Assembly (NCBI RefSeq): GCF_041530365.1
Contig: NZ_CP168034.1
Span: 1,426,001-1,490,000 of the forward strand
Source: Capnocytophaga sp. ARDL2
GTDB taxonomy: Bacteria; Bacteroidota; Bacteroidia; Flavobacteriales; Flavobacteriaceae
Length of the DNA stretch: 64,000 bases
Direction: 5' to 3'
Made by a program: the position numbers and the translations under genes. Every line of letters begins with the position of its first letter. Positions within the stretch are counted from its first letter, which is position 1. Of this stretch, positions 1-10,010 are shown in pieces. Below the pieces are notes generated by a model that saw only the letters and a program-made list of their open reading frames with translations, was not told where the DNA came from and ran no database searches.

Positions 1-189
1 GACAATTCGGAAGAAAACGAACCCAGTTTCATGACCGAAACTTTGGCTAAAATCTACTTAGAACAAGGAAAATATACCAAAGCAATACAAGCTTATGAAA
101 TATTAATTTTGAAATATCCAGAAAAAAGTAGTTTATTTGCAAAAAAAATTGAGAAAATAAAAGAATTACAACAATACAATAATCAATAG
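1..189 (+). CDS. Tetratricopeptide-repeat protein, C-terminal end only
   Basis: The reading frame is open from the window edge to a TAG at 187-189, so only the last 62 residues are visible. They contain a TPR-like helix pair (LAKIYLEQGKYTKAIQAYEI, then LKYPEKSSLFAKKIEKI). TPR units mediate protein-protein contacts. A TPR-type gene directly before secG is, as I recall, common in Flavobacteriia. Only 12 bases separate it from secG, so the two are probably co-transcribed. The partner cannot be inferred from this fragment. Confidence 0.75.
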   Translation, partial: DNSEENEPSFMTETLAKIYLEQGKYTKAIQAYEILILKYPEKSSLFAKKIEKIKELQQYNNQ

Positions 190-201
190 ACAAACAAAAA
201 C

Positions 202-579
202 ATGAGTACATTTAGCATTTTTTTAATTCTTATTACAATAGTAGCTTTACTATTAATCGTAGTAATTATGATTCAAAATCCTAAAGGAGGAGGTTTAGAT
301 TCTTCATTAGGTGGATCGTCAAATGTAGGTGGGGTACAAAATACCAACAAATTTTTGGACAACAGTACATGGACATTAGCCATTTTATTATTGGGATTGA
401 TTTTGTTGTCTGGAATCAGTTTTTCAGGTGGAAATAATGGTGCGTCAAAATTATTAGACGAAAATGCTGTAGCTCCAGCTGTAGAACAACCAACTACACC
501 AGCTCCAGCAGTAGAAACTCCAGTAACTCCTGAGACTACACAATCTACTGAAGAGCCGGTACAGTTGCCAGTAAACTAA
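202..579 (+). CDS. secG: Preprotein translocase subunit SecG
   Basis: SecG is the small accessory subunit of the SecYEG channel in the inner membrane. The 125-residue protein has a first membrane helix at about residues 4-25, the typical cytoplasmic loop (QNPKGGGLDSSLGGSSNVGG) and a second helix at about 57-75. A long Thr/Pro/Glu-rich tail follows; such extended acidic tails occur in Bacteroidota SecG. It sits 12 bases after the TPR gene and ends just before a terminator, so it is probably the last gene of that operon. Confidence 0.95.
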   Translation: MSTFSIFLILITIVALLLIVVIMIQNPKGGGLDSSLGGSSNVGGVQNTNKFLDNSTWTLAILLLGLILLSGISFSGGNNGASKLLDENAVAPAVEQPTTPAPAVETPVTPETTQSTEEPVQLPVN

Positions 580-611
580 AAAATTGAAAAAGTATTTCTT
601 TACAGATTTTT

Positions 612-639
612 AAAACAGCCTTTATAGGGCTGTTTTTTT
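612..639 (+). terminator. Intrinsic terminator after secG
   Basis: The inverted repeat AAACAGCC / GGGCTGTTT around a 6-base loop is followed by a T run, 33 bases after the secG stop. Confidence 0.85.
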
Positions 640-691
640 ATGACAATTTAACTGGTATGAATGTATATTTTTTATCAAAAAAAATATTTTC

Positions 692-753
692 TGACAAAAT
701 GACATTGCTTTTTGTCAAAATAACCTTCTTTTTCCCTTGGCATACTTTTCGAC
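692..753 (+). promoter_or_regulatory. groESL control region: inverted repeat and possible sigma-54-like promoter
   Basis: An exact inverted repeat, TGACAAAA (692-699) with TTTTGTCA (710-717), lies upstream of groES. At 737-753 is TTGGCAT-N5-TTCGAC, whose GG and G-A spacing resembles a sigma-54 -24/-12 element but lacks the canonical TTGC. No CIRCE-type repeat is present. The repeat is what I see; its role as a heat-shock operator is inference. Confidence 0.4.
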
Positions 754-799
754 TAATGGAAGATAAACAATTTAATTAATTTAATAATATAAAAAGAAT

Positions 800-1078
800 A
801 TGTCAGTAAACATCAAACCATTGGCAGATCGAGTAATTATCGAGCCAGCTCCAGCTGAAACACAAACAGCATCAGGAATCATCATCCCTGACACAGCAAA
901 AGAAAAACCACAAAAGGGGACTGTAGTAGCGGTTGGAAACGGTAAAAAAGAAGAGTCGTTGACAGTCAAAGTCGGAGATGTAGTATTGTATGGAAAATAC
1001 GCGGGTACAGACTTGAAATACGAAGGTAAAGATTACTTGATAATGAGAGAAGAAGAATTATTAGCTATTATTGGATAA
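800..1078 (+). CDS. groES: Co-chaperonin GroES (10 kDa)
   Basis: GroES is the heptameric lid of the GroEL folding chamber in the cytosol. The 92-residue protein has the family start ([17 protein letters not shown]), a mobile loop around residues 15-35 ([19 protein letters not shown]), and the closing region ([20 protein letters not shown], then EEELLAII). It has the usual length. groEL follows after 72 bases, the standard chaperonin operon. Confidence 0.98.
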   Translation: MSVNIKPLADRVIIEPAPAETQTASGIIIPDTAKEKPQKGTVVAVGNGKKEESLTVKVGDVVLYGKYAGTDLKYEGKDYLIMREEELLAIIG

Positions 1079-1147
1079 TAATTTCATTAAGAAATTTCAA
1101 ACTTAATGTAACTTAAAACAACAGTTTTAAAATTAAAATAAATTTGA

Positions 1148-2776
<1,629 letters not shown>

Positions 2777-2801
2777 AATTAATTAATAATTTGAAAATTT
2801 G

Positions 2802-2838
2802 AAAAGACTAATAGTTTATTTACTATTGGTCTTTTTTA
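2802..2838 (+). terminator. Intrinsic terminator after groEL
   Basis: A long interrupted stem (AAAAGACTAATAGT with ACTATTGGTCTTTT) is followed by T residues, 25 bases after the groEL stop. Confidence 0.85.
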
Positions 2839-2855
2839 CTTAAAATAAAAATAAT

Positions 2856-3506
2856 ATGCAAAACCAAAATGAAAAATCTATTTTTGAAGGTTCAAAAAAG
2901 TATCTTGAAAAAAGTTTTCTTGAAGAATTAAATTATAAAATTTGGTCAACCAAAGGAGCTAGATTTGAAGCTGATAAAAGATTAAGAATTAAAGCAAAAT
3001 GGTCTAATATTAGTTTGTCTTTTCTTTCTGCATATTTAATTATTGCAGGATTAATTTCAGTATATAATATTCATTCTAATATTAAAATCCAAATAATAAA
3101 CTATATTGTCACCGCTTTGAGTATTATTTTGCTTGTGCTTTCTCAGTACGAAAACTATCAAAATTACAGTTTACGTGCAAAAGAATTTCATAAATGTGGA
3201 TTAGAACTTAGTACACTATATAATAAGTTAAGAATTTTTAAAACATTAAATTCTAATTGTACAGAAGAGGAACGAAATAGGTTTGCTGTTAAATTATCGA
3301 AAAAGTATCAAAATATTCTTAAATCCTATGACAATCATTCAGCAATTGATTATGAAAACTTTAAAAATAATCACAAAGAATATTTTAAAGAGGATGTTTT
3401 AAGCATATTTTATTTGCTTTTAAAAAATCTTGTTGAACGTTATTTATTTTATTTAGTAATAATAATTTCGCCAGTTATATTCTATTTTTTTTATTTAATG
3501 TTTTAA
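2856..3506 (+). CDS. SLATT-type (probably SLATT_5) two-TM effector-like membrane protein
   Basis: The 216-residue protein starts with a soluble helical segment containing YKIWSTKGARFEADKRL, then two membrane helices at about residues 52-70 and 78-98, then a helical region (YSLRAKEFHKCGLELSTLYN). A third hydrophobic segment covers about 190-214. The layout and the RF-A-RL / RAKEFH-type signatures match the SLATT family, whose members are predicted pore-forming effectors of nucleotide-signalling or reverse-transcriptase-linked defence systems. No sensor, nucleotidyltransferase or reverse transcriptase gene is adjacent, so it stands alone between groEL and the DUF1573 gene. It lies 18 bases after the groEL terminator with no obvious promoter of its own. 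The family assignment rests on layout and motifs only. Confidence 0.6.
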   Translation: MQNQNEKSIFEGSKKYLEKSFLEELNYKIWSTKGARFEADKRLRIKAKWSNISLSFLSAYLIIAGLISVYNIHSNIKIQIINYIVTALSIILLVLSQYENYQNYSLRAKEFHKCGLELSTLYNKLRIFKTLNSNCTEEERNRFAVKLSKKYQNILKSYDNHSAIDYENFKNNHKEYFKEDVLSIFYLLLKNLVERYLFYLVIIISPVIFYFFYLMF

Positions 3507-3569
3507 TTAATAGGAGATAGATGTTTATTTATTTTACTCTATAATATAAAAATGACATTTGAAACAAAA

Positions 3570-3603
3570 AAAACTGCTCGAAAATCGAGCAGTTTTTTTT
3601 TGT
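3570..3603. terminator. Bidirectional terminator
   Basis: The perfect stem AAACTGCTCG / CGAGCAGTTT has an A-run before it and a T-run after it. It can therefore serve both the forward SLATT gene and the reverse DUF1573 gene. Confidence 0.88.
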
Positions 3604-3638
3604 TTTAAATTTTAATACAAATTAATAGGATAAATATA

Positions 3639-4019
3639 TTATTTATCAGCTACAACTTCACCTTTAATTCTCAAAGAAACCATACCGTTGTTTACGTTTT
3701 TAGCATTCGTTTCTACAGTAACGGTTTTAGAGATTTTTCCTAAAGCCATGTTGTATTTTACATCAATTTTTCCAGTTTTTCCTGGCATAATTGGTTCAGT
3801 TGGCTTTGAAGGAACTGTACAACCACAAGTAGATCTAACGTTTGTGATGACCAATGGTTCGTTACCTGTATTTGTAAATTCAAAAGTTCTCAGTCCGTTG
3901 TCTGTTCCTTTTGTTACTGTACCGTAATCGATAGTTTCAGTTTTAAATTTTATTTCAGCCTGAGCAAATACTGCAGTACCAATCATTGAAAAGATAGCTG
4001 CTCCAATAAATTTTTTCAT
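3639..4019 (-). CDS. DUF1573 secreted protein
   Basis: The 126-residue protein starts with a signal peptide (residues 1-19, ending AVFAQ before Ala). It continues as one immunoglobulin-like DUF1573 domain with the family pattern FEFTNTGNEPLVITNV-RSTCGCTVP and PIMPGKTGKIDVKYN. DUF1573 proteins are abundant periplasmic or surface proteins in Bacteroidota with no established biochemical role. It is convergent with the SLATT gene across a shared terminator. The CxC pair (RSTCGCTVP) is a constant feature of the family. Confidence 0.9.
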   Translation of the reverse strand: MKKFIGAAIFSMIGTAVFAQAEIKFKTETIDYGTVTKGTDNGLRTFEFTNTGNEPLVITNVRSTCGCTVPSKPTEPIMPGKTGKIDVKYNMALGKISKTVTVETNAKNVNNGMVSLRIKGEVVADK

Positions 4020-4089
4020 ATAAAAATGTTTTTTTGTTGTTTTTAATTAATTACCTAATTATAATTTTCAAAATTCGTGCCAATTCGTA

Positions 4090-4662
4090 TTAACTTTCAT
4101 TAATTACTGGACCGCATTTTGTTAAATAATTGCCATACCAAGGTTCGGTGAGATCGGATATAATCACTCCTTTTTTGGTAGAAGCATGTACAAATTTATT
4201 GTCTTTGAGGTACACACCTACGTGATTGATTTTATCAGAATTGTTGAATGAAAAGAAAACTAAATCTCCTTCTTTCAAATCTTTAACATACACACGTTTT
4301 ATCAATTTTGACATATCACTGGATGTTCGTGGTAGCTTTTTGTTATAAATTTCTTCATATACTACTTGTGTAAACCCCGAACAATCGACCCCATTTTTGG
4401 TAGTTCCACCAAGTTTGTAGGGGGTGTAATACCATTCCAAAACCAAATCTTTCAATTGTTTGTTTTGGATAAAAGTATCCATGTTGTCCAAATCTACTTT
4501 TGTTGCCGATGCTTTGGCAGAAGATTTGGTTATGTTTTTGGAATTTTTCGTTTTATTGTTTGCTTTATTTTTTTCGACATTGTATTTTATTCTCCAGTCT
4601 TCTCGAGATTTACACTGTACTAAAAAAATCGAAAGTACAATAAAAGCGATTATCTTTTTCAT
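4090..4662 (-). CDS. NlpC/P60 peptidoglycan endopeptidase lipoprotein
   Basis: NlpC/P60 enzymes are cysteine peptidases that cut peptide stems of peptidoglycan. The 190-residue protein has a lipoprotein signal (FLVQC, Cys17), a Lys/Asn/Ser-rich linker to about residue 55, then the catalytic domain. Visible catalytic elements are Cys in NGVDCSGFTQVVYEE and His in KINHVGVYLKDNKFVHAS. Its start codon overlaps the stop of the upstream DUF349 gene (ATGA), indicating translational coupling in a reverse-strand operon. Confidence 0.92.
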   Translation of the reverse strand: MKKIIAFIVLSIFLVQCKSREDWRIKYNVEKNKANNKTKNSKNITKSSAKASATKVDLDNMDTFIQNKQLKDLVLEWYYTPYKLGGTTKNGVDCSGFTQVVYEEIYNKKLPRTSSDMSKLIKRVYVKDLKEGDLVFFSFNNSDKINHVGVYLKDNKFVHASTKKGVIISDLTEPWYGNYLTKCGPVINES

Positions 4663-6500
4663 AAATGACTTTTTAGAATTTCCAATTTTTCTTTCCAGAT
4701 ACTCAATTCCTCGTTGTTTTTAGTAATTTTTTTCTGACATTCTTTCAACAATGCGTTTTCTTTGTCAGAATTTTGAATGTACATACTATTGTTTTCAATA
4801 GTGATATTGTCTTTTTCAATTTCTTCAATTTTTCTATAGATGTATTTAGACTCTTTGTTTAACTGATTGACATCTTTTTGTTCGATTAATTGAGCAATTC
4901 TATTGTTGAATTTGTGCAATTCGTTTTCTCTTCTCGAAAGATTTAGATTGTTGAAAAAACCATCTAATATTCTATTGAATTTTGCTTCGATATGTCTTCT
5001 TTGGGCAGGGACACTACCTAATGTTTTCCAATGTGCAATGATCTTTTTGATACTATCCAAATCTTCTACGTGATTTCCAGTAAAAGTAGTCGATTTAATC
5101 TCTTTCAAATATTCTTTTTTCTTGTTGAAATTTTCCATTTCTGCAGAAATCTGATTTTTTCTATATTCGTTTAATCTGTTAAAATAGTAATCACATACTG
5201 AACGGAATTCTTTCCACAATTTTTCTCCTTGTTTTCTTGGAATGTAACTCAATTCTTTCCAATCGTTTTGCAATTGTATGAATAGAGGTGTAGTATCTTC
5301 GAAATTTTCGTTGTCTTTGTTTTTGATAGCCTCTGCAATCAAGGCTTCTCTTTTTTGTATAGCCTCTTGGTATTGCTGTTTGAGATTTTTGTAGAAATTT
5401 TTCTTATCTACATTGATTCTTCTTATGGCTTCTCTCAAGGCATTCCACGTAGGAGTGATTTCATTGCGAGGTACATTTCCTACTGCGATAAATTTGTTTT
5501 TCAACTCTTCGGCTTTGTCAGTAATTTCTTGCCATTGATCGTGAGTTGTAGCTTTTAAAGTATCAATGTTGTTGATTTCTACGATGATTTCCAGTTTTTT
5601 AATCAAATTTTCTCTTTCTGTAATTGCAATTTGATTTCTAAATTGATTAAATTTTTCGTGTACTTCGTTTGAAATTTCACAGAAATCATTCCATAGACTT
5701 TCTCTGTGAATTTGAGCTACTGGACCTGTTTCTTCCTTCCAAATTTTATGTAAAATTTGTAATTCTCGAATTGATTTTTGTACATCTTCATACGACAGCA
5801 AATCTTTAGCTCTTTGAATTATAGCTTGTTTTTTATTGTAATTGTTTTCAAATTCTTTGTCTCTCATTTCACGATCGAGGTGTAGGTGATCAAAGAATCT
5901 TTCTACGTGAAAATGATAATCATTCCATACGAGATTGTATTTGTCTTTTGGAATGTTTCCACACGCATTCCATTTATTTTTTAATTCGCCAAACTGCTTG
6001 AATGCTTTACCAAAATCAACTGTTTCGTCAACAAGTTTTTTTAATTCAGCAATGATATTTTTTCTTTCTTCAAGATTTTTTGCCAATTCTTTTTCTTGTT
6101 GAAGAGCAAATTCTGTTCTCAAGTTTTTATACTGGTTGTACAATTTGTCAAAAGTTTTTTTCAATGGAAAATCAAAATGAAAAGTTTTGTTTTCTTCCTC
6201 ATCATTGTTTTCCTCTTGAAAAAGAGTTTTTTTCTCTTCCAATAAATTGTAATAACTGTCTAAAAATGATTTTTTTAGATTGTCTATTTCTTCTTTTATT
6301 TCGTTTATTGGTTTTTTCAATGCTTCTTCCATTGCATTGATAATGTCCTGAAAAGAAGCAAGGAGAGAAGGTTCGTACTCTTCCTTTCTTGTTACATTTT
6401 CAACAGTTTTTTCAACCTCATTTACTAAAGAGTTTTCTTTGTTGATTTCTACTTCGTTTACTTGATTGTTTTCTTTCATAATATTTTTTTCTTCAGACAT
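4659..6500 (-). CDS. DUF349 repeat protein
   Basis: The 613-residue, highly charged, mostly helical protein contains several DUF349 repeats of about 70 residues. These are recognisable by a conserved W and a following V/I-P (for example WQEITDKAEELKNKFIAVGN then PRNEITPTW, and WKELSYIPRKQGEKLWKEFR). The N-terminal 60 residues are low-complexity and rich in Glu, Asn and Val. The C-terminus is coiled coil. The family is widespread and its function is not settled. It ends with an ATGA overlap onto the NlpC/P60 gene and begins 9 bases after the AAA+ gene, so all three are one operon. Confidence 0.9.
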   Translation of the reverse strand: MSEEKNIMKENNQVNEVEINKENSLVNEVEKTVENVTRKEEYEPSLLASFQDIINAMEEALKKPINEIKEEIDNLKKSFLDSYYNLLEEKKTLFQEENNDEEENKTFHFDFPLKKTFDKLYNQYKNLRTEFALQQEKELAKNLEERKNIIAELKKLVDETVDFGKAFKQFGELKNKWNACGNIPKDKYNLVWNDYHFHVERFFDHLHLDREMRDKEFENNYNKKQAIIQRAKDLLSYEDVQKSIRELQILHKIWKEETGPVAQIHRESLWNDFCEISNEVHEKFNQFRNQIAITERENLIKKLEIIVEINNIDTLKATTHDQWQEITDKAEELKNKFIAVGNVPRNEITPTWNALREAIRRINVDKKNFYKNLKQQYQEAIQKREALIAEAIKNKDNENFEDTTPLFIQLQNDWKELSYIPRKQGEKLWKEFRSVCDYYFNRLNEYRKNQISAEMENFNKKKEYLKEIKSTTFTGNHVEDLDSIKKIIAHWKTLGSVPAQRRHIEAKFNRILDGFFNNLNLSRRENELHKFNNRIAQLIEQKDVNQLNKESKYIYRKIEEIEKDNITIENNSMYIQNSDKENALLKECQKKITKNNEELSIWKEKLEILKSHL

Positions 6501-6509
6501 AGCTATTTT

Positions 6510-7838
6510 TTAATTATTAGCGGTAAACCCAATTTTATTAACTTTTTCTTTATCTTTATTTGTAAAGTGATAAAGTTCGTGTTCCATTTCCATAATTCTT
6601 TGAGCAAAGTCCAAAGAATTATTCTGTTTCACTTCTACCAAGAATGTGTGACATGCCTTTACATATTCTTCAGAGAATTTTGTTTTTGCTTCATTAAAAG
6701 CTGCAACTATCAATTGAGGTGTAATTACAATTTCTTTATTTTCGTCTTTACGATAGATTGCGTAAATTCTCTTTTTAATGGCTTGAACAAAATCGATTAT
6801 CATTGTATTTGAAAACAGCCTCATTTCTCTCGAAATCGATACCCAAAACTCTCTGCTGAGCATTTGATTGTCGTTGAGAATTTTTAACAATGGCGAATCT
6901 TCTATAAGACCATTGGTTAAATGGTAGATTATCAAATCAATACGTTCTTCAACATTAGGAGGGAATATAGGCAAATGCCAGTCAAAACGTCCTGCTGCTG
7001 TGATGTTTTCGTTCAATGATTTTAGTGTTTCAACAGACCCAGCAAGTAACAATTCTTGCGTGTTGTCCTTTTGTATCAAACGTAATATATTGGAAATCAA
7101 TTCAGATGATTCTGCTGAATTTTGATGCCAATGTTGCTTGTTCATCAATTGATCAAAATCGTCTATGAAAATCAAGGATTTTGGCTTGTTGATTTTCTTT
7201 GATAAAAAATCAGAAAAATTTTGTTCTTCCAGCGAATGTTTATTCAATAAATAATCTTTGTATATATTAATGTATTGATAACCAATTATTTCTGATATTT
7301 TCTGAGCCCAAAATGTTTTTCCACTACCTGGAGGTCCAAATAAAAGTACACCCATTGGACGTGAAATACCCCACATTTTTCTGTGATTTGGATTGGTAAA
7401 TGGATCTATGAAATCGTATATATGAAAATACAAATCGGTATATCCTACCAATTCGCTTTGTTTGTCTACTTTAGGAATATCGTTGAATATAAAATTATAA
7501 TTTCCTCCTAAATATTGATGGATTACAAAACTCGAAATATAGGTTTTTATTTCACTGAGCTGCTCTTCGCTGACTCCATTTTGTATAAAAAAAGCAGCTA
7601 CTTTTTCTTCTTCGATTCCCAAGTTTTTTGCAATGTCGGCGATAGATTTTAATTGATTTCTATCAGCGGCATATTTTTGTATAAATTCTTTGTGTTTATT
7701 TAGGAAATCTACAAACTCTGTGTGTGCACTATTTTTGTTTGTAGTACAAAATGACAGAGGAATGTTGAATTCAAAAATAAATCTCTGTAAATTTTCCAAT
7801 GAAATGGAAAGCTCTTTAGCAATTTCTCTTAGTTGCAT
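6510..7838 (-). CDS. AAA+ ATPase with N-terminal IF2-N/helix-turn-helix-like segments
   Basis: The 442-residue protein begins with a short helical domain resembling the IF2 N-terminal fold (MQLREIAKELSISLENLQRF). A second similar segment follows (SIADIAKNLGIEEEKVAAFF). The AAA+ core has Walker A (GPPGSGKT, about residue 170), Walker B (SLIFIDDFDQL) and an arginine-containing sensor region (TAAGRFDWHLP). This is the p97/FtsH/Vps4-like AAA+ arrangement, but no protease domain or known adaptor is present. It is first gene of the AAA+ - DUF349 - NlpC/P60 operon. The substrate is unknown. Confidence 0.85.
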   Translation of the reverse strand: MQLREIAKELSISLENLQRFIFEFNIPLSFCTTNKNSAHTEFVDFLNKHKEFIQKYAADRNQLKSIADIAKNLGIEEEKVAAFFIQNGVSEEQLSEIKTYISSFVIHQYLGGNYNFIFNDIPKVDKQSELVGYTDLYFHIYDFIDPFTNPNHRKMWGISRPMGVLLFGPPGSGKTFWAQKISEIIGYQYINIYKDYLLNKHSLEEQNFSDFLSKKINKPKSLIFIDDFDQLMNKQHWHQNSAESSELISNILRLIQKDNTQELLLAGSVETLKSLNENITAAGRFDWHLPIFPPNVEERIDLIIYHLTNGLIEDSPLLKILNDNQMLSREFWVSISREMRLFSNTMIIDFVQAIKKRIYAIYRKDENKEIVITPQLIVAAFNEAKTKFSEEYVKACHTFLVEVKQNNSLDFAQRIMEMEHELYHFTNKDKEKVNKIGFTANN

Positions 7839-8113
7839 TTTTTTTTCATTATCAAATACAAATATAGTTAATAAAAATATTTTTTTGTTAAAAAATCTAA
7901 CCTTTCTTTATTATCTTTTAAATTATTTCAACAATACTATTTGTTTTTCTATGTATATCAGAGGATTATACAAACTAATCATTGATAATAAAATCACTTC
8001 TTTAAAGAAAGAAAAGATTCTTTTATAAAATAAAAGTTGATTATAAGGTATTGTATTATAAATAATTAAATAAAAAATATGTTTATGAGATTAAAAATAC
8101 CATTAAAAATAGT

Positions 8114-8142
8114 TTGTAAATAAAAAAAAGTTTTTACCTTTG
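8114..8142 (+). promoter_or_regulatory. Promoter of the tRNA cluster
   Basis: TTG at 8114-8116 and TACCTTTG at 8135-8142 with an 18-base spacer form a textbook Bacteroidota promoter (TTG / TAnnTTTG). It is placed 26 bases before the first tRNA-Lys. Confidence 0.8.
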
Positions 8143-8167
8143 CACTCGCTATAAATAAATGTTCAAG

Positions 8168-8241
8168 GACTCGATAGCTCAGTTGGTAGAGCACAACACT
8201 TTTAATGTTGGGGTCCTGGGTTTCGAGCCCCAGTCGGGTCA
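8168..8241 (+). tRNA. tRNA-Lys(UUU), copy 1, with 8-base T loop
   Basis: The cloverleaf is visible: acceptor GACTCGA/TCGGGTC, D stem GCTC/GAGC, anticodon stem CAACA/TGTTG with loop CTTTTAA (anticodon TTT). It differs from the three other copies by one extra T in the T loop (TTTCGAGC instead of TTCGAGC). That gives an 8-base loop, which normally harms tRNA folding, so this copy may be non-functional or carry a sequencing error. Confidence 0.85.
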
Positions 8242-8297
8242 CTAGTAGTTTTCATATTTATTTTATAGTTTTAAATTATCTACAGCAATGTAGGGCA

Positions 8298-8370
8298 GAC
8301 TCGATAGCTCAGTTGGTAGAGCACAACACTTTTAATGTTGGGGTCCTGGGTTCGAGCCCCAGTCGGGTCA
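8298..8370 (+). tRNA. tRNA-Lys(UUU), copy 2
   Basis: A canonical 73-base cloverleaf with anticodon TTT and T stem CTGGG/CCCAG. CCA is not encoded. It is identical to copies 3 and 4. Confidence 0.95.
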
Positions 8371-8408
8371 CAAAAGTTCGTTCATTTATTATCATTTTTA
8401 ATTGTTTA

Positions 8409-8481
8409 GACTCGATAGCTCAGTTGGTAGAGCACAACACTTTTAATGTTGGGGTCCTGGGTTCGAGCCCCAGTCGGGTCA
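8409..8481 (+). tRNA. tRNA-Lys(UUU), copy 3
   Basis: Identical in sequence to copy 2. It lies 7 bases before tRNA-Leu. Confidence 0.95.
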
Positions 8482-8488
8482 CAAAGTC

Positions 8489-8570
8489 GGCCATGTGGAG
8501 AAATTGGTAGACTCGCCATCTTGAGGGGGTGGTGTCGCAAGACGTGTCAGTTCGAATCTGATCATGGTCA
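8489..8570 (+). tRNA. tRNA-Leu(GAG)
   Basis: A class II tRNA of 82 bases. The acceptor GGCCATG/CATGGTC and anticodon stem CCATC/GGTGG with loop TTGAGGG give anticodon GAG. A long variable arm (GTGTCGCAAGACG) is typical of tRNA-Leu. Confidence 0.92.
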
Positions 8571-8605
8571 CTAAACTACAAAATAAGGATATAGAACATC
8601 TTTTA

Positions 8606-8678
8606 GACTCGATAGCTCAGTTGGTAGAGCACAACACTTTTAATGTTGGGGTCCTGGGTTCGAGCCCCAGTCGGGTCA
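8606..8678 (+). tRNA. tRNA-Lys(UUU), copy 4
   Basis: Identical to copies 2 and 3. It ends the tRNA cluster. Confidence 0.95.
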
Positions 8679-8707
8679 CAAATGTAGTGATTGTCATACG
8701 GCAATCG

Positions 8708-9979
8708 CTATTTTTTTTGCCTCAAAAGTAGGTTGCCAATTGTACATTTCATGCATTGTTTCTTAGTGCAATATTGATTATAAAGATGTAAAATCGCTTG
8801 AGAATGCAATGCGTTTTGTTTTGTAAAAACAGTGGATGGAAATTTTTCAATAATATGATTTTTTTCTACTTCCAATTGTTCGTAAATTTCGATGATTTCA
8901 TCTACATTTTTCTCGTTTTTATTCTTGAAATATGTATATTTAAAGGGTAAAACAACATTGATGAGCAATAGGTTGATAAATGTTTTACTCATTTTTTTTG
9001 GTGAAATTTTTGTAGATGTTTTTCCAAAAACATATTTGTCTTTCCAGTAAGGATGAGCTTTTGTATCAAAAAATGAATAATAATCTTTTAGTGTTTTTAT
9101 TTCTATTAATTCAAAAAACAAACTTGGGTGTTTGTGGACAAATTCAACAAATTGAGAAATGCGAATAGTAGGAAAATTGTCTGGTCGCAATTTGAAATAG
9201 GAAATAGGGTATGCTACCATTGATAATTGGTACAAATGTTTGATATATTGGTATTCTTTTTTCAATTGTTCTACAAAATCATCGCTATTTTCGGGTAAAA
9301 TATTCATAAAACCATAGAATAGAGCATGAAGTTGTTCTGTGGATTGTCTGGTCTTTTGAAATACATGAAAAGGAATGTTTTTAATGTAATGTTCAAAGGA
9401 ATTTCCGTTGATATTTGACCCAAAATAATGAAATAATTTTTTCAAAAATAGGGCTTCCCAATGTCTGTTTGATTCTTCTAATTCGTGTTCTATTTCAATA
9501 GATTTTAATTCCAACTTTTTTAAAATCAATTGATTTAGAAAAAGTGTGATTCGGTCTTTTTCTACTTCATGTACCTGATTGCTACACGGAATAGACGATT
9601 GAAAATCAAAATGTTTTTTGTAGTTTTTGATTAAATTTTTATCGACTTTTTCATGCAATTCAATAGTGGGAATTGGCACACCATTTAGATTGATTACTGG
9701 GACATCATCTGTCCATACCACGTGTAAAATTACGTTTTGATAGTTGGTATCTTCCTGATGGTTATGTAAATACCAATCTGAAGATTTTATATGGATTTCT
9801 ACGTTGCCAGCCCATATTTGTCCGTCGATTTCCAATTTTGCATTGAAGAAATCGGGACCTTGTTGTTGTAAATATTCACCTTGTGACCATATTTTTACTG
9901 ACTGGTTGTCAGTTGTTTTAAGGTTTTTGTAATCAAACTTTAAATATCGCCATATATAATGTAAAAAATCCTCTTTCAT
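8708..9979 (-). CDS. DUF2851 family protein
   Basis: The 423-residue protein has the DUF2851 N-terminus: EDFLHYIWRYLKFD, the G-PDFFNAKLEIDGQIWAGNVE block, and SSDWYLHNHQEDTNYQNVILHVVW. The central half is helical. The end carries a cysteine cluster (QYCTKKQCMKCTIGNLL) that could bind metal. DUF2851 proteins are typical of Bacteroidota chromosomes and have no assigned activity. It faces the tRNA array and is followed on the same strand by the DUF4112 gene's 3' end, 31 bases away. Confidence 0.88.
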   Translation of the reverse strand: MKEDFLHYIWRYLKFDYKNLKTTDNQSVKIWSQGEYLQQQGPDFFNAKLEIDGQIWAGNVEIHIKSSDWYLHNHQEDTNYQNVILHVVWTDDVPVINLNGVPIPTIELHEKVDKNLIKNYKKHFDFQSSIPCSNQVHEVEKDRITLFLNQLILKKLELKSIEIEHELEESNRHWEALFLKKLFHYFGSNINGNSFEHYIKNIPFHVFQKTRQSTEQLHALFYGFMNILPENSDDFVEQLKKEYQYIKHLYQLSMVAYPISYFKLRPDNFPTIRISQFVEFVHKHPSLFFELIEIKTLKDYYSFFDTKAHPYWKDKYVFGKTSTKISPKKMSKTFINLLLINVVLPFKYTYFKNKNEKNVDEIIEIYEQLEVEKNHIIEKFPSTVFTKQNALHSQAILHLYNQYCTKKQCMKCTIGNLLLRQKK

Positions 9980-10010
9980 AGTAAAATGAGTTTAGATTCT
10001 TTCAAATATA

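Noticed and set aside
692..753. CIRCE element at groES
   Set aside because: No TTAGCACTC-N9-GAGTGCTAA sequence in either strand.
2856..3506. Complete CBASS or retron defence locus around the SLATT gene
   Set aside because: The neighbours are groEL and DUF1573; no nucleotidyltransferase, reverse transcriptase or sensor gene is present.
8205..8510. 101-codon ORF over the tRNA cluster
   Set aside because: It translates tRNA genes (SIAQLVEH, GSSPSRVT), a well-known artefact.
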